Below, piece after piece: positions 32,471 to 43,238 of a stretch of DNA of 43,238 nucleotides (within the stretch, counting starts at the first letter, position 1; every line of letters starts with the position of its first letter). Both the position numbers and the translations under genes were made by a program. This stretch comes from JBBDWZ01 sp050732575 (GTDB lineage Bacteria; Gemmatimonadota; Gemmatimonadetes; Longimicrobiales; RSA9): NCBI GenBank assembly GCA_050732575.1, contig JBOHRF010000014.1:1-43238 (forward strand). Reading direction: 5' to 3'. The notes below the pieces were generated by a model. It was not told the origin of the DNA, did no database searches, and saw nothing but the letters and a program-made list of their open reading frames with translations.

Positions 32471-33447
32471 GGGCTCGCCTGGTCTGCAGCGTGGTTCTCA
32501 ATCAGAGTGCCCGCGCGTCCCTCCACGGCGGCCAGCCCGGCATTGAGCTTTGCGATGTAACTCCGTTTGCCACCCTGGCGCAGAAAGTCCAGGGCCGCTT
32601 CCAGCTTGGGGGCCATACTGCCGCGCCCAAGCTGGTCCGTTTGCAATAGGGTCTCCGCCTCGGCCACGCTCATTTGGCGCAACAATTGGGCGCGTTCCGT
32701 ACCAAAATCGCGGAACACGCCTTCCACGTTGGTCAGGATCAGCAATACTTCCGCGCCAATGGCCTGGGCCAACACCGCGGCTGCGCGATCCTTGTCCACC
32801 ACGGCATCGACCCCTTCCAGGCGTAGCACCGGGTGCCGATACACCGGGGTACCGCCGCCGCCGGCGGCAATCACGATGGTGCCGCTGTCGACCAGGGCGC
32901 GGATCTGATTCTTCTCGACGATGTCGATGGGAATCGGTGAAGCCACCAGCCGCCGGTAGCCGCGTTGTTCGCGCCGCACGGTCCAGCCCAGCTCACGCTC
33001 GAGTGTGCGCGCGGTGTTGGGTGCCAGTGTGCGCCCAATCGGCTTGCTCATTTCGCGCGTGGCCGCGTGAGCGGGATCGACCAGCACCTGCGTGACCAGC
33101 GTGACAACCTCACGCGCAATGCCGTGCTTTTCCAGCGCGTTTTGCAGAGACTGCTGAATCATGTAGCCGATCCAGCCGGCCGTGGCCGCGACCAGCACAC
33201 CCAGTGGCAGCGGCGGCAATTCACGCCTGGCCATTTCATTGCGATACAACTCATCACCGATCTGTGGTCCGTTGCCGTGCACGATGGCAATGCGCCAACC
33301 GGCACGCGCCAGTTCTACGATGGGCGCCAGCGATTCGCGCGTATGTGCGAATTGCTGATGGATGTCCCCGCGTTCGCCTTCGGGCAGCAGCGCATTGCCA
33401 CCCAGTGCCACGACCACAGCTCGGCTCGAAAAAGGCGGCGACATCAT
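32467..33447 (-). CDS. arcC: Carbamate kinase-like amino-acid kinase
   Basis: A 326-residue member of the amino-acid-kinase family closest to carbamate kinase, which makes ATP from carbamoyl phosphate and ADP. Motifs: VVALGGNALLPEG near the start, IVHGNGPQIGDEL, the NQIRALVDSGTIVIAAGGGGTPVYR stretch, DKDRAAAVLAQ and GSMAPKLEAAL. The arginine deiminase partners arcA/arcB are not in the window. The ATG at 33447 is preferred over the upstream TTG at 33471 because GGAG lies nine bases before it (33460-33457). It is translationally coupled to sucC. The kinase family is sure; the physiological substrate less so. Confidence 0.85.
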   Translation of the reverse strand: MMSPPFSSRAVVVALGGNALLPEGERGDIHQQFAHTRESLAPIVELARAGWRIAIVHGNGPQIGDELYRNEMARRELPPLPLGVLVAATAGWIGYMIQQSLQNALEKHGIAREVVTLVTQVLVDPAHAATREMSKPIGRTLAPNTARTLERELGWTVRREQRGYRRLVASPIPIDIVEKNQIRALVDSGTIVIAAGGGGTPVYRHPVLRLEGVDAVVDKDRAAAVLAQAIGAEVLLILTNVEGVFRDFGTERAQLLRQMSVAEAETLLQTDQLGRGSMAPKLEAALDFLRQGGKRSYIAKLNAGLAAVEGRAGTLIENHAADQASP

Positions 33448-33477
33448 AAGGGCACGCTCCAGGGGGAGCAAGCGGCT

Positions 33478-36177
33478 TCAACGCGGAACTTGAGCTGGTC
33501 GCGCGAGCTGACGCAGCAATTCACGCAACTGTGTCAAGCGTGCGCCGTAACCGGCCCAGTCACCGTTGCGCAGACTGGTCTCCGCCGCCTCCAGCAGTTG
33601 CAGTGCGCGCTGCGGCCAACCATTGGTCGCTGCTACGGGCGCGGTCGAGCCGGTCGTTGCGGCAGGCGCTGTGCTGGGCGCACCGCGCAGTGCAGACAGT
33701 CCGTCATCGAGTGAAGTGGCCATGGTCACATGATCGCCATCGCTCACAATGATGCGTTGCAATTCGGGAATGGCGCGGCCGCGGGCGGCCAGATATACGG
33801 GCACTACATAGAGCAGCGTGCTGTCCACAGGCACAATGCGGATGTGACCGAGATTCACTGTGCTGCCCGCCTGACGCCAGAGGGTGAGCTGCGGCGAGAT
33901 CACCGGATCCTGCTCCATCAATGCTTCGACCTGCGCGGGCCCGGGTATTTGTTGATTGCGCGGCAACTCGAGCAGCACCAGCTCCCCGTAATGAGGCGGA
34001 TCGTTCCGTACCATGAGCAGGGCCGTGAGATTCTGCCTCTGGCGCGCAATAAACGGTGCGGCCAACACGAATTCAGGCCTGGCGCCGGGCGTCAGAGCGA
34101 GCTGTGCGTATACGGGCTGAAAGGGCTCTGATCCCGGCTCAGCGCCCCGCTCGCGGGGCAGCTGCCAGACGTCCTGCCCGGCGTAAAATGATTCCGCCCT
34201 ATCGATGTGATATTTCTCCAGCACTTCCGACTGTGCGCGCAAGAAACCCGTGGGATAGCGCAAGTGCGTCAGCAATTCTGCGGGCAGTTCCGTGATGGGC
34301 CCAAACAATTCGGGAAAGAGACGCCGGTAGGTTGACAGGAGTGGCTCGCGTTCCGAAAGTGCGTACATCCTCACCGAGCCGGTCACGGCATCGACCAGCG
34401 CTTTCACACTTGGCCGCAGATAGCGCACGTTGCCCACATTGGGCACGCTCAAGGGGCGCGCGATCGGAAAATTGGCCGTGGCCGAGTAGCCATCCACCAG
34501 CCAGTGCACACGCCCACGATGTATGACGGGCAGTGCGTCCGGATCCCACGCCACGAAGGGCGCCAACACGCTCAGGCGCTCAGCGAGGCTGCGGCGGAAA
34601 AGAATCCGGCTGCTATCCGTGAGTTGGCCTGAGAACAACAGGTTCTTGTCTGAGAAGCGCCAGGCGAAGGCGAGTACGCGCAGAAACGAGCTCAGCGGTA
34701 TGGCGCGCGGCCGCATGCCCACGGCTCCCGTATCTGACAGTGTGCCGAGTACGGCAAACTCTTCCGTGGTCTCACCGACATAAACGCTCGGTTCGGTCAA
34801 GGTCAGCTGGGCGGGAGCCAAGGTATTCATCTCGACCGGCAAGTTGTGCAGCCAGTATACGGGATTGCCCTCCTGCTTTTCCGCGGTGGGCACGACCACC
34901 GCGCCCAGTCCGCGCACCAGCTGCGGATTCAGATGCAGGTTCTGCCAGGTCCGATTGGCTTCCTGTAAGCCGGGCGCGTGGAACTCACGCACGCCAATGG
35001 CAACCTGACGGACCCCGCTCGCCGTCATGTAGCGGTCGGCATCGATGCCGGGGAAACGATAATACGAGAATAGCGATTGCAGCTGGTTGAATACCGTGCC
35101 CAGAGGCTCCAAATCCCAGAGTGGAAGTGCCGACAGGCTCCCGGCATGCTGCGGCATGCCTGGACGGTAAGCGTACGTGCGGCGCACGATGGAGTCCAAG
35201 CCAAAGGCGCGCCGCGTGTACTCCATGTTCCAGCGGATGTACGGAAGTTCACGGCGCAGCTGGTCCGGCTCTACGCGCAGCTTCTGAATCACCGATGGGT
35301 AGAGATAGCCCAACACAATAGCCGCCACCAACAGCAGCGCCGACGCACCTATAGGTACAACCAGATTGCGGCGCAAGGCACCAAACGCGATGGTTCCCGA
35401 TACCAGCACGGCCATGACCGCCAGTGCGCGATGTGCAGGCAGTCGCGCATGCACGTCCGTGTAGCCCACCGCATTCTCGAAGCCCGATCCTTCGAACAGC
35501 ACGCCGTAGCGGCTGAACCAGTAACGAACGCCCAGCAAGGCCACCGCACATGCAAACAACAGAGCCAGGTGAAGTCGCGCCCGATCGTCCAGTTGAATCC
35601 GGTTGTTACGCCAGCGTATGGCTCCCACCAGCGAATAACCGAGGACGGAAAGCAGGATCGACCAGAACGCCAGCAGGAGGAGGAAATCTACGAACTGAAA
35701 GGAAACTGGCAGACTGAAAACGTAGAAGGAGAGGTCACGCTGGAATAGCGGATCGGCCACGCCCCACGATGCCTGTCGCATCATGGTCAGTACGGAGAGC
35801 GACTGAGAACCGCCGAATTTCACATCGGACAGCCAGAGCCCGGTCAACAGTGCGGTAATCACGATACCCGTGAGCACGTAGCGGCGCGGGATCTGCTCCG
35901 AGATTTCCAGATTGCCGTAGCGCCGCCGCACGTGCACCGGTCCCAACCGCCGCGTGACCAGCCACAGGTTGATCAGAACCAGGGCACCACCCACCAGCGT
36001 CGTGATGGAGCGAACCAATGCTTCCACGCCCAGCCGGCGCCAGAGCACGGACGGGTAGCCCAGCTCCTGAAACCAAAGCACTTCCGTGTAGAAGCGAGCT
36101 GCAGCGCGGCCCGCAAAGAGCAAGAGCACCAGTCCCAAAAGAATGGGAACGAGCAAGCGAGCCGGATGCCGTTTCAT
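33478..36177 (-). CDS. UPF0182 family large membrane protein
   Basis: An 899-residue protein of the UPF0182 family with unknown function. About seven hydrophobic helices lie in residues 1-310 (first near 8-28, after MKRHPARLL), followed by a large, mainly soluble and probably extracytoplasmic part from about 320 to 890, containing TYAYRPGMPQHAG, NLPVEMNTLAPAQLTLTEPSVYVGE and the conserved NSTVNLGH-like text (STVNLGHIRIVPV), and a C-terminal Ala/Thr linker with a helical tail. The ATG at 36177 directly follows the mutase stop (TAG-ATG). It is coupled to a phosphohexomutase and upstream of a carbamate kinase; the neighbours do not reveal the job. Confidence 0.85.
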   Translation of the reverse strand: MKRHPARLLVPILLGLVLLLFAGRAAARFYTEVLWFQELGYPSVLWRRLGVEALVRSITTLVGGALVLINLWLVTRRLGPVHVRRRYGNLEISEQIPRRYVLTGIVITALLTGLWLSDVKFGGSQSLSVLTMMRQASWGVADPLFQRDLSFYVFSLPVSFQFVDFLLLLAFWSILLSVLGYSLVGAIRWRNNRIQLDDRARLHLALLFACAVALLGVRYWFSRYGVLFEGSGFENAVGYTDVHARLPAHRALAVMAVLVSGTIAFGALRRNLVVPIGASALLLVAAIVLGYLYPSVIQKLRVEPDQLRRELPYIRWNMEYTRRAFGLDSIVRRTYAYRPGMPQHAGSLSALPLWDLEPLGTVFNQLQSLFSYYRFPGIDADRYMTASGVRQVAIGVREFHAPGLQEANRTWQNLHLNPQLVRGLGAVVVPTAEKQEGNPVYWLHNLPVEMNTLAPAQLTLTEPSVYVGETTEEFAVLGTLSDTGAVGMRPRAIPLSSFLRVLAFAWRFSDKNLLFSGQLTDSSRILFRRSLAERLSVLAPFVAWDPDALPVIHRGRVHWLVDGYSATANFPIARPLSVPNVGNVRYLRPSVKALVDAVTGSVRMYALSEREPLLSTYRRLFPELFGPITELPAELLTHLRYPTGFLRAQSEVLEKYHIDRAESFYAGQDVWQLPRERGAEPGSEPFQPVYAQLALTPGARPEFVLAAPFIARQRQNLTALLMVRNDPPHYGELVLLELPRNQQIPGPAQVEALMEQDPVISPQLTLWRQAGSTVNLGHIRIVPVDSTLLYVVPVYLAARGRAIPELQRIIVSDGDHVTMATSLDDGLSALRGAPSTAPAATTGSTAPVAATNGWPQRALQLLEAAETSLRNGDWAGYGARLTQLRELLRQLARPAQVPR

Positions 36178-37545
36178 CTACACCTGCACGCCTTGCTGGC
36201 GCAGCCAATCGTTCATCGTCTGGCGGATGCGGTGCAGCCCCTCTGCCGAGCGCGCTTCATAGCGCAGCACCAGCACGGGCTGGGTATTGGATGCGCGCAG
36301 GAGACCCCAGCCATCGGCAAACAGCACACGCGCGCCATCCACATCGATGACCTGGTGGCTCTTCTTGAAATCGGTGACCGCGCGCTCCACAATGTCGAAC
36401 TTGTCTTCTTCCGGCACTTCGACCCGGATCTCGGGCGTGGATACGTACCTGGGGAACGCAGCAATGCGCGCGGACAGCGGCTGGTCCGAACTGGAAACCA
36501 GCTGCGTGAGCAGGCAGCTTGCGTACAGCGCATCATCAAAACCGTAGTAATCGTCACCAAAGCAGATGTGGCCGGATAGTTCGCCGGCAATGGGCGCTCC
36601 GACCTCCTTCATTTTCTCTTTGATCAATGAATGGCCGGTCTTCCACATAATGGGCTCCCCGCCCCGCGCGCTGTAGACCTCGGGTACTACCTGTGAGCAC
36701 TTTACATCGAACACCAGCTTTTGCGGCGCGCCCAGCCGGTCCAGCGCATCCAGTCCAAACAGGAGCAACAGGATGTCACCCCGGATGATGTTGCCCTGCT
36801 CGTCTACTGCACCAATGCGGTCGGCATCACCGTCAAGGCCGATGCCCAGATGGGCACGTTCCTCACGGACGAGCGCGATCAGATCGTGCAAATTCTCATC
36901 GACCACCGGGTCCGGGTGATGGTTGGGGAACGTGCCATCGGACTCGCAGTAGAGGGGCACCACCTGCGCGCCCATGCGGCGCAGCAGCTGCACTGCGACC
37001 AGACTGCCGGTACCGTTGCCGCAGTCGGCAACCACCTTGATAGGACGGGCCAGGTGAAAACGACTGCCTATGTCTTCGATGTACTCCGCAATGATCTCGC
37101 GTGCTTCGGTTCGCCCGGTGCCTTGCTGGAACCGCTGCTGCCCGATGCGTTCACGCAGCTGCTGGATGGCGGCGCCATACAAAGCACGACCGCGCACCAC
37201 CATCTTGAAGCCGTTGTATTCGGGCGGGTTGTGCGAGCCCGTGATCTGCAGGCCGCCATCGACGCCCAACCGTTCGGTCGCGTAATAGAGCACCGGCGTG
37301 GGCACCGTGCCAACGTCTTTGACGTGCACTCCGGTGGCTGTGATACCGCGGATGATCGAGCGCGCCAGGTCGGGCGAGCTGGGCCGGTTGTCATGACCGA
37401 CGCACACGGTGGGTGAGCCGCCCAATCGTTCGCGCAACTCACTGCCGAACGCACGGCCAATCAACTCCGGAACGGATCCGGAAAGATCGCGCTCGACGAT
37501 GCCGCGAATATCGTATTCGCGAAAGATGTGTGGGTTGATGGCCAT
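36178..37545 (-). CDS. Phosphomannomutase/phosphoglucomutase
   Basis: This 455-residue alpha-D-phosphohexomutase matches the AlgC/ManB type. FREYDIRGIVERDL starts the protein, the phosphoserine is S104 in ITGSHNPPEYNG, the metal site is DGDADR at 238-243, the sugar-binding loop is GELSGHICFGDDYYG, and the phosphate-binding loop is RASNTQPVLVLRYE near the end. It would interconvert hexose 1- and 6-phosphates to supply GDP-mannose or UDP-glucose for envelope glycans. The ATG at 37545 is 21 bases after nuoN, with AAGGA ahead. Glucose versus mannose preference is open. Confidence 0.92.
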   Translation of the reverse strand: MAINPHIFREYDIRGIVERDLSGSVPELIGRAFGSELRERLGGSPTVCVGHDNRPSSPDLARSIIRGITATGVHVKDVGTVPTPVLYYATERLGVDGGLQITGSHNPPEYNGFKMVVRGRALYGAAIQQLRERIGQQRFQQGTGRTEAREIIAEYIEDIGSRFHLARPIKVVADCGNGTGSLVAVQLLRRMGAQVVPLYCESDGTFPNHHPDPVVDENLHDLIALVREERAHLGIGLDGDADRIGAVDEQGNIIRGDILLLLFGLDALDRLGAPQKLVFDVKCSQVVPEVYSARGGEPIMWKTGHSLIKEKMKEVGAPIAGELSGHICFGDDYYGFDDALYASCLLTQLVSSSDQPLSARIAAFPRYVSTPEIRVEVPEEDKFDIVERAVTDFKKSHQVIDVDGARVLFADGWGLLRASNTQPVLVLRYEARSAEGLHRIRQTMNDWLRQQGVQV

Positions 37546-37566
37546 GGTTTCCTTGATGAGGCGTCC

Positions 37567-39072
37567 TTACCGGCCCAGGGTCATGCTGGCGGGCGCGGGT
37601 ACGATGGCGCCGGCACTCTTCTCTGCAGCCTCCAACAGTTCGCCGGGCAACAGGCCGAGCAAAACCACGCCCAGTGCGGCGGCGATCAACGCCACCCGCA
37701 TGGGGCCTGACACACTCAGTGCCGGTTGTGTCGTAGCGGGCGCATCGCGGAACCACATGTACCAGGCCACGCGCAGGTAATACCAGTACGAGACCAGGGA
37801 TGCCAGGACCAGAACGACAGCCAGCACGATGAGACCTTTTTCCAAGGCAGCGCGCAGAATGAAGACCTTGCCGATGAAACCGCCCGTGAAAGGGAAACCG
37901 GCCAGCGAAAGCAGGAAGATGGTCATGATCACGCCTATCAGCGGTTTCTGCCAGGCCAGTCCGCTATACGATTCGATGTCCAGCCGCTCTTCACCGGCCC
38001 GGCCCACAGCCAGTACCACAGCGAACGAGCCCAGTGTCATGAGCGTGTACACGACCAGATAAAACAGGAACGAAGCGGCACCGAGCTGATTGGCCGCGGC
38101 CAGCGCCACCAGCAAATACCCGGCGTGCGCAATACTCGAGTAGGCCAGCATGCGTTTGACGTTGTTCTGTACCAGGGCAACCAGGTTAGCTGTGATCATG
38201 GTGACCACGGCCAGCCAGAAAACAACGTCGTTCCACACATCGTAGAGGCCGGAGAACGCGCCCAGAAACACACGCAGGAAGGCGGCGAAGGCCGCCGCTT
38301 TCACGGCCGCTGCCATGAAGCCGGTGATGGGCGCGGGCGCGCCTTCATAGGCGTCGGGCGTCCACATGTGGAACGGCACGGCCGCCACCTTGAAAGCAAA
38401 ACCCACAATGAGCAGGGCGATACCGACCAGAACATAGGCGTTGGCGGCCACTCCATCCACACCGGCGGCGGCCGCAATCTGCGGCAGGTTCGTGGTGCCA
38501 GTGCCACCGTAGACCAGGGCCACACCAAACAGGAAGAACGCGCTCGAGAACGCGCCCAGCAGAAAATACTTTAGCGCCCCTTCCGCTGACCGGCGGTCGC
38601 GCCGCTTTACACCCGTGAGTACGTAGACGGGCACCGACGTCATTTCCAGGCCAATAAAGATGACCATCAAATCGCGTGATCCGGCAAACACCATCATGCC
38701 GACCGTGGACAGCAGAATCAGCACGTACAGTTCGCCCAGCCGGATTTGCTCTTCTTCCAAGTAGCGGGCAGCAATGAGCACAAAGAGTGCGGCCGCCATC
38801 AGAAAGATGAAGTTGACGAATACGCGGAAGCTGTCGATGGCCATCATGGCCGTAGTGGTCGGCTCCGTGACGCGCAGAAGAAAACCATTGGCCAGCGCCG
38901 TCAGCGCAATGCCGGCCAGGGCCAGCCAGCCAATGAGCGGCCGGGATTGCCCGCCTTGCTCACCTTTCTGAAATACATCAATGAGCAGGATCAGCATGGC
39001 CGAGGCCGAGAGCACAAGCTCGGGCAACAGCGCTATCGTGTAATGCCAGAGCGACGAGTAGTCGAGGTTCAT
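37567..39072 (-). CDS. nuoN: NADH-quinone oxidoreductase subunit N
   Basis: NuoN is an antiporter-like, proton-pumping membrane subunit of complex I. The 501-residue protein has about 14 transmembrane helices; GLEMTSVPVYVLTGVKRRDRRS marks the conserved TM5 glutamate region, and FHMWTPDAYEGAPAPITGFM, NVKRMLAYSSIAHAGYLLV carries the lysine and histidine of the proton channel. Overlap with nuoM is one base (TGATG). Quinone partner is probably menaquinone because mqnC/mqnE are in the window. Confidence 0.96.
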   Translation of the reverse strand: MNLDYSSLWHYTIALLPELVLSASAMLILLIDVFQKGEQGGQSRPLIGWLALAGIALTALANGFLLRVTEPTTTAMMAIDSFRVFVNFIFLMAAALFVLIAARYLEEEQIRLGELYVLILLSTVGMMVFAGSRDLMVIFIGLEMTSVPVYVLTGVKRRDRRSAEGALKYFLLGAFSSAFFLFGVALVYGGTGTTNLPQIAAAAGVDGVAANAYVLVGIALLIVGFAFKVAAVPFHMWTPDAYEGAPAPITGFMAAAVKAAAFAAFLRVFLGAFSGLYDVWNDVVFWLAVVTMITANLVALVQNNVKRMLAYSSIAHAGYLLVALAAANQLGAASFLFYLVVYTLMTLGSFAVVLAVGRAGEERLDIESYSGLAWQKPLIGVIMTIFLLSLAGFPFTGGFIGKVFILRAALEKGLIVLAVVLVLASLVSYWYYLRVAWYMWFRDAPATTQPALSVSGPMRVALIAAALGVVLLGLLPGELLEAAEKSAGAIVPAPASMTLGR

Positions 39073-40646
39073 CAGGGCTGTCCTCGCCGTTGCGCCGGCT
39101 GAACCTCAACGATGCCGACCGTCTCGGGTGTGGCCGCCCGTCGCATTTCCATGGTCTCCAACAAACGCACCACTGTAACCTCGGACCGGTCCAGGAAGGG
39201 TTTGGGAAACACGCCCAGGATGATCATGAACGCAACCAACGGCGCCAACACAATGATCTCACGGCGACTCAGATCTGACACGTTCTTGTTTTCTGGACGG
39301 TCCAGCCGATTGAACCAGATCCGTTGCACCATAGGCAACATGTAATAGGCGGCAAAGATTACCCCGGTGGCAGCCAGCAACGCGACCCAGGGATGCGTCT
39401 GGAACGTGCCCAACAGGGCCAGAAACTCGCCCACGAAACCGCTGGTGCCGGGCAGTCCAATGCTGCACAGCGCGGTGAAGATAAAGGCCGCGCCAAACAG
39501 CGGTGCCACCGCAGCCAGCCCACCAAAATCGTCAATGCGGCGCGTGTGCCTGCGTTCGTACAACATGCCGATCAGCAGGAAGAGCGCACCCGTAGACAGG
39601 CCGTGCGAAAGCATGACCAGCAGCGCACCCTGTATGCCCTGCAGGGTCAGCGCGAAAATGCCCAGCACTACGAAACCCATGTGTGCCACGGACGTGTACG
39701 CCACCAACTTCTTGGCATCAGGCTGCACGGCCGCCACCCAGGCGGCATAGATGATTCCGCACAGGCCCAGGATCATGATCAGACCGACCATGCTCGGATG
39801 TGTGGCCGCCTCCGGGAAAAATGGCAGGAGAAAACGGAGGAAGCCGAACGCGCCGAGCTTGAGCAGAACGGCAGCCAATACCACAGAGCCAGGCGTGGGC
39901 GCTTCCACGTGTGCATCGGGCAGCCAGGTATGAAATGGGAACACCGGCACTTTGATGGCAAACGCCAGGGCGAATGCACCAAAGAGCCAGAACTGTTCCC
40001 GGAATGTGAGCGGCAGACGCAACAGATCGCTGTAGGCAAAGGAGGCCACACCCGAGAGCTGTTGCTGCTTGAAGAACAGGTACAGGATGGCGACCAGCAT
40101 GAGCAGCGAACCCAGCGCGGTATACAAAAAGAACTTGATGGCAGCGTAGATGCGCCGCTCGCCGCCCCAGATGCCAATGATAAAGTACATCGGCACCAGC
40201 ATGATCTCCCAGAACATGAAGAAGAGGAACAGATCGACGGAGCAGAAGACGCCCAGGATGCCGGTTTGCAGCAGCAGCATCATGGCATAGAACGCTTTCT
40301 CTCGTGTCTTGATGTAGTTGTAAGATCCCAGAATCGCGAGCGGCATCAAAAAAGTGGTGAGCAACACCATGAGCAGCGCGATGCCGTCCACCGCCACGCG
40401 GTAATAGATGCCCCACTGCGGAATCCAGGGGATCACCGCGCCAAACTGGAAGACGCCGGCCGAAGGTCGGTAACTGGCCCAAAGCGGCAGAGACGCCAGA
40501 AACACGATGATGGAGACGGTCAATGCCGTGTGCTTGGCCGTCCGGTCATCGCCGGCCAGGACACCCACCATTCCTATGACGGGAAACCAGATCAGGAAAT
40601 TCAATACCCAGCTGGGATATTGAAGGGTCGCGAGGATATCACCCAT
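39072..40646 (-). CDS. nuoM: NADH-quinone oxidoreductase subunit M
   Basis: A 524-residue antiporter-like complex I subunit with about 14 helices. The TM5 glutamate lies in FMFWEIMLVPMYFIIGIWGG, the channel histidines and lysines in VFPFHTWLPDAHVEAPTPGSV and KLVAYTSVAHMGFVVLG. Length is normal. The C-terminus after FPKPFLDRSE is a longer polar tail ending in QPAQRRGQP. It starts six bases after nuoL and is coupled to nuoN. Confidence 0.97.
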   Translation of the reverse strand: MGDILATLQYPSWVLNFLIWFPVIGMVGVLAGDDRTAKHTALTVSIIVFLASLPLWASYRPSAGVFQFGAVIPWIPQWGIYYRVAVDGIALLMVLLTTFLMPLAILGSYNYIKTREKAFYAMMLLLQTGILGVFCSVDLFLFFMFWEIMLVPMYFIIGIWGGERRIYAAIKFFLYTALGSLLMLVAILYLFFKQQQLSGVASFAYSDLLRLPLTFREQFWLFGAFALAFAIKVPVFPFHTWLPDAHVEAPTPGSVVLAAVLLKLGAFGFLRFLLPFFPEAATHPSMVGLIMILGLCGIIYAAWVAAVQPDAKKLVAYTSVAHMGFVVLGIFALTLQGIQGALLVMLSHGLSTGALFLLIGMLYERRHTRRIDDFGGLAAVAPLFGAAFIFTALCSIGLPGTSGFVGEFLALLGTFQTHPWVALLAATGVIFAAYYMLPMVQRIWFNRLDRPENKNVSDLSRREIIVLAPLVAFMIILGVFPKPFLDRSEVTVVRLLETMEMRRAATPETVGIVEVQPAQRRGQP

Positions 40647-40652
40647 GCCGCC

Positions 40653-42686
<2,034 letters not shown>

Positions 42687-42690
42687 TGCC

Positions 42691-42984
42691 TCACCACTTC
42701 AGGAGATTGAAGTTCTTCATGTCCACGGTTTCCGCGTGGCGGAAGATGGAAATCACGATGGCCAGACCGACGGCGGCTTCGGCAGCCGCCACAGTCATGA
42801 CAAAAAACACGAAGACCTGTCCCTCAATGCCCACCACCCGCGAAAAGGCGACGAAAGCCAGGTTCACCGCGTTGAGCATGAGCTCCACGCACATGAACAG
42901 GATGATGGCATTGCGGCGAAACGCGACGCCCGCAACGCCAATGGAGAACAGGATCGCCGCCAGGATCAGACTGTTCTGGACCAC
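42691..42984 (-). CDS. nuoK: NADH-quinone oxidoreductase subunit K
   Basis: A 97-residue three-helix complex I subunit. LILAAILFSIGVAGVAFRRN, then LFMCVELMLNAVNLAFVAFS carries the conserved glutamate of helix 2, and VFFVMTVAAAEAAVGLAIVIS the glutamate of helix 3. The frame remains open to 43029, but GTG at 42984, one base after the nuoJ stop, gives the usual length; the longer version would add an unlikely Cys-rich leader. It is the conserved nuoJ-K-L order. Confidence 0.95.
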   Translation of the reverse strand: MVQNSLILAAILFSIGVAGVAFRRNAIILFMCVELMLNAVNLAFVAFSRVVGIEGQVFVFFVMTVAAAEAAVGLAIVISIFRHAETVDMKNFNLLKW

Positions 42985-42985
42985 G

Positions 42986-43238
42986 TCACACTTTCCGCTT
43001 GGCGAGCAATACCGCGCCGATAATGGCACCCAGGAGCAAGACGGAAGTCAGCTCGAACGGCACCAGAAAATCGCGGAACAGCGGACCGCCAATGGCGCCC
43101 ACCGCATTCTGGTCGCGCACGGCCGCGTCAATGACCGGCCCACCGCGCCCCGTGGCCACCGGCTCGGACGAAATGAAAACCCGCGACAGCACGAAGCCGA
43201 TAACTCCCGCACAGGTGAAGCCCCACACGATCCAGAGT
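42986..43238 (-). CDS. nuoJ: NADH-quinone oxidoreductase subunit J, C-terminal part (runs off the right edge)
   Basis: The frame is open to the window end, so the N-terminus is missing. The visible 83 or so residues include one helix before a polar loop (GRGGPVIDAAVRDQNAVGAIG) and a last helix, PFELTSVLLLGAIIGAVLLAKRK, which is the standard NuoJ ending (the family often reads FEIASVLLLVAMIGAV). The phrase GAIGGPLFRDFLVPFE matches the usual G-x-LF-x-x-Y/F-x-x-PFE. It is the first visible gene of the transcript in this window. Confidence 0.92.
   Translation of the reverse strand, partial: LWIVWGFTCAGVIGFVLSRVFISSEPVATGRGGPVIDAAVRDQNAVGAIGGPLFRDFLVPFELTSVLLLGAIIGAVLLAKRKV

Overview
The window is a GC-rich bacterial chromosome segment in which every supported gene (42, two of them cut by the window edges) lies on the minus strand, so transcription runs from the right end to the left. 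The gene content points to a Gram-negative (diderm) organism. A complete Kdo branch (kdsA, kdsB, kdsC, kdsD) and an LPS-export set (lptB, lptA, lptC) indicate an LPS outer membrane, mqnC and mqnE indicate menaquinone made by the futalosine route, and a proton-pumping complex I is present. Long OstA-like LptA, lipoprotein-type LptC and the UPF0182 protein fit a non-proteobacterial phylum. Gemmatimonadota or a close relative is my best guess, as an inference from style and not from any database match.

Layout in transcription order, right to left. (1) 43238-37567: end of the complex I operon, nuoJ(partial)-K-L-M-N. (2) 37545-29127: phosphoglucomutase/phosphomannomutase, a UPF0182 membrane protein, a carbamate kinase-like gene, sucC-sucD, a PTS-EIIA/CBS fusion and ndk. 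(3) 29019-22995: yceD-rpmF-plsX-fabH-fabD-fabG-acpP-fabF, the classical fatty-acid initiation cluster. (4) 22986-18517: mqnE, mqnC, ispF, a DedA-family gene and xerD. (5) 18380-16281: a TrpG/PabA-type glutamine amidotransferase and an exported, probably outer-membrane protein. (6) 16180-6701: kdsB-pyrG-kdsA-kdsC-kdsD-lptC-lptA-lptB-rpoN, a tightly overlapped LPS-core and export block ending in sigma-54. (7) 6704-1: a surface-glycan block with a GT2 transferase, wecB, a GT4 transferase, a YfhO-like giant membrane protein, a SAM methyltransferase and the first codons of a membrane protein.

The blocks fit together as one envelope and growth module. Fatty acids from the fab cluster feed phospholipid and lipid A, CTP from PyrG is the co-substrate of KdsB, Kdo made by KdsD/A/C/B enters the LPS core, and Lpt proteins move LPS outward. 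The wecB/GT block builds a surface polysaccharide. Complex I, menaquinone synthesis and succinyl-CoA synthetase supply respiration.

Most genes overlap by 1-8 bases or are separated by only a few. Only six gaps exceed 80 bases, and three of them (5633-5720, 18381-18516, 20501-20598) are filled by long imperfect palindromes. Two of these share the same arm sequence, with a GTGACGG-type unit, and look like copies of one intergenic repeat family. I regard this as the most unusual signal in the window. Other oddities are an LptB with about 145 extra N-terminal residues, an MqnE whose cluster-binding cysteines are spaced CX5CX2C, a possible cell-surface fusion of a polymer-forming segment to a beta-barrel, and an EIIA-CBS fusion. 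I saw no rRNA, tRNA, CRISPR array, transposase or phage gene.
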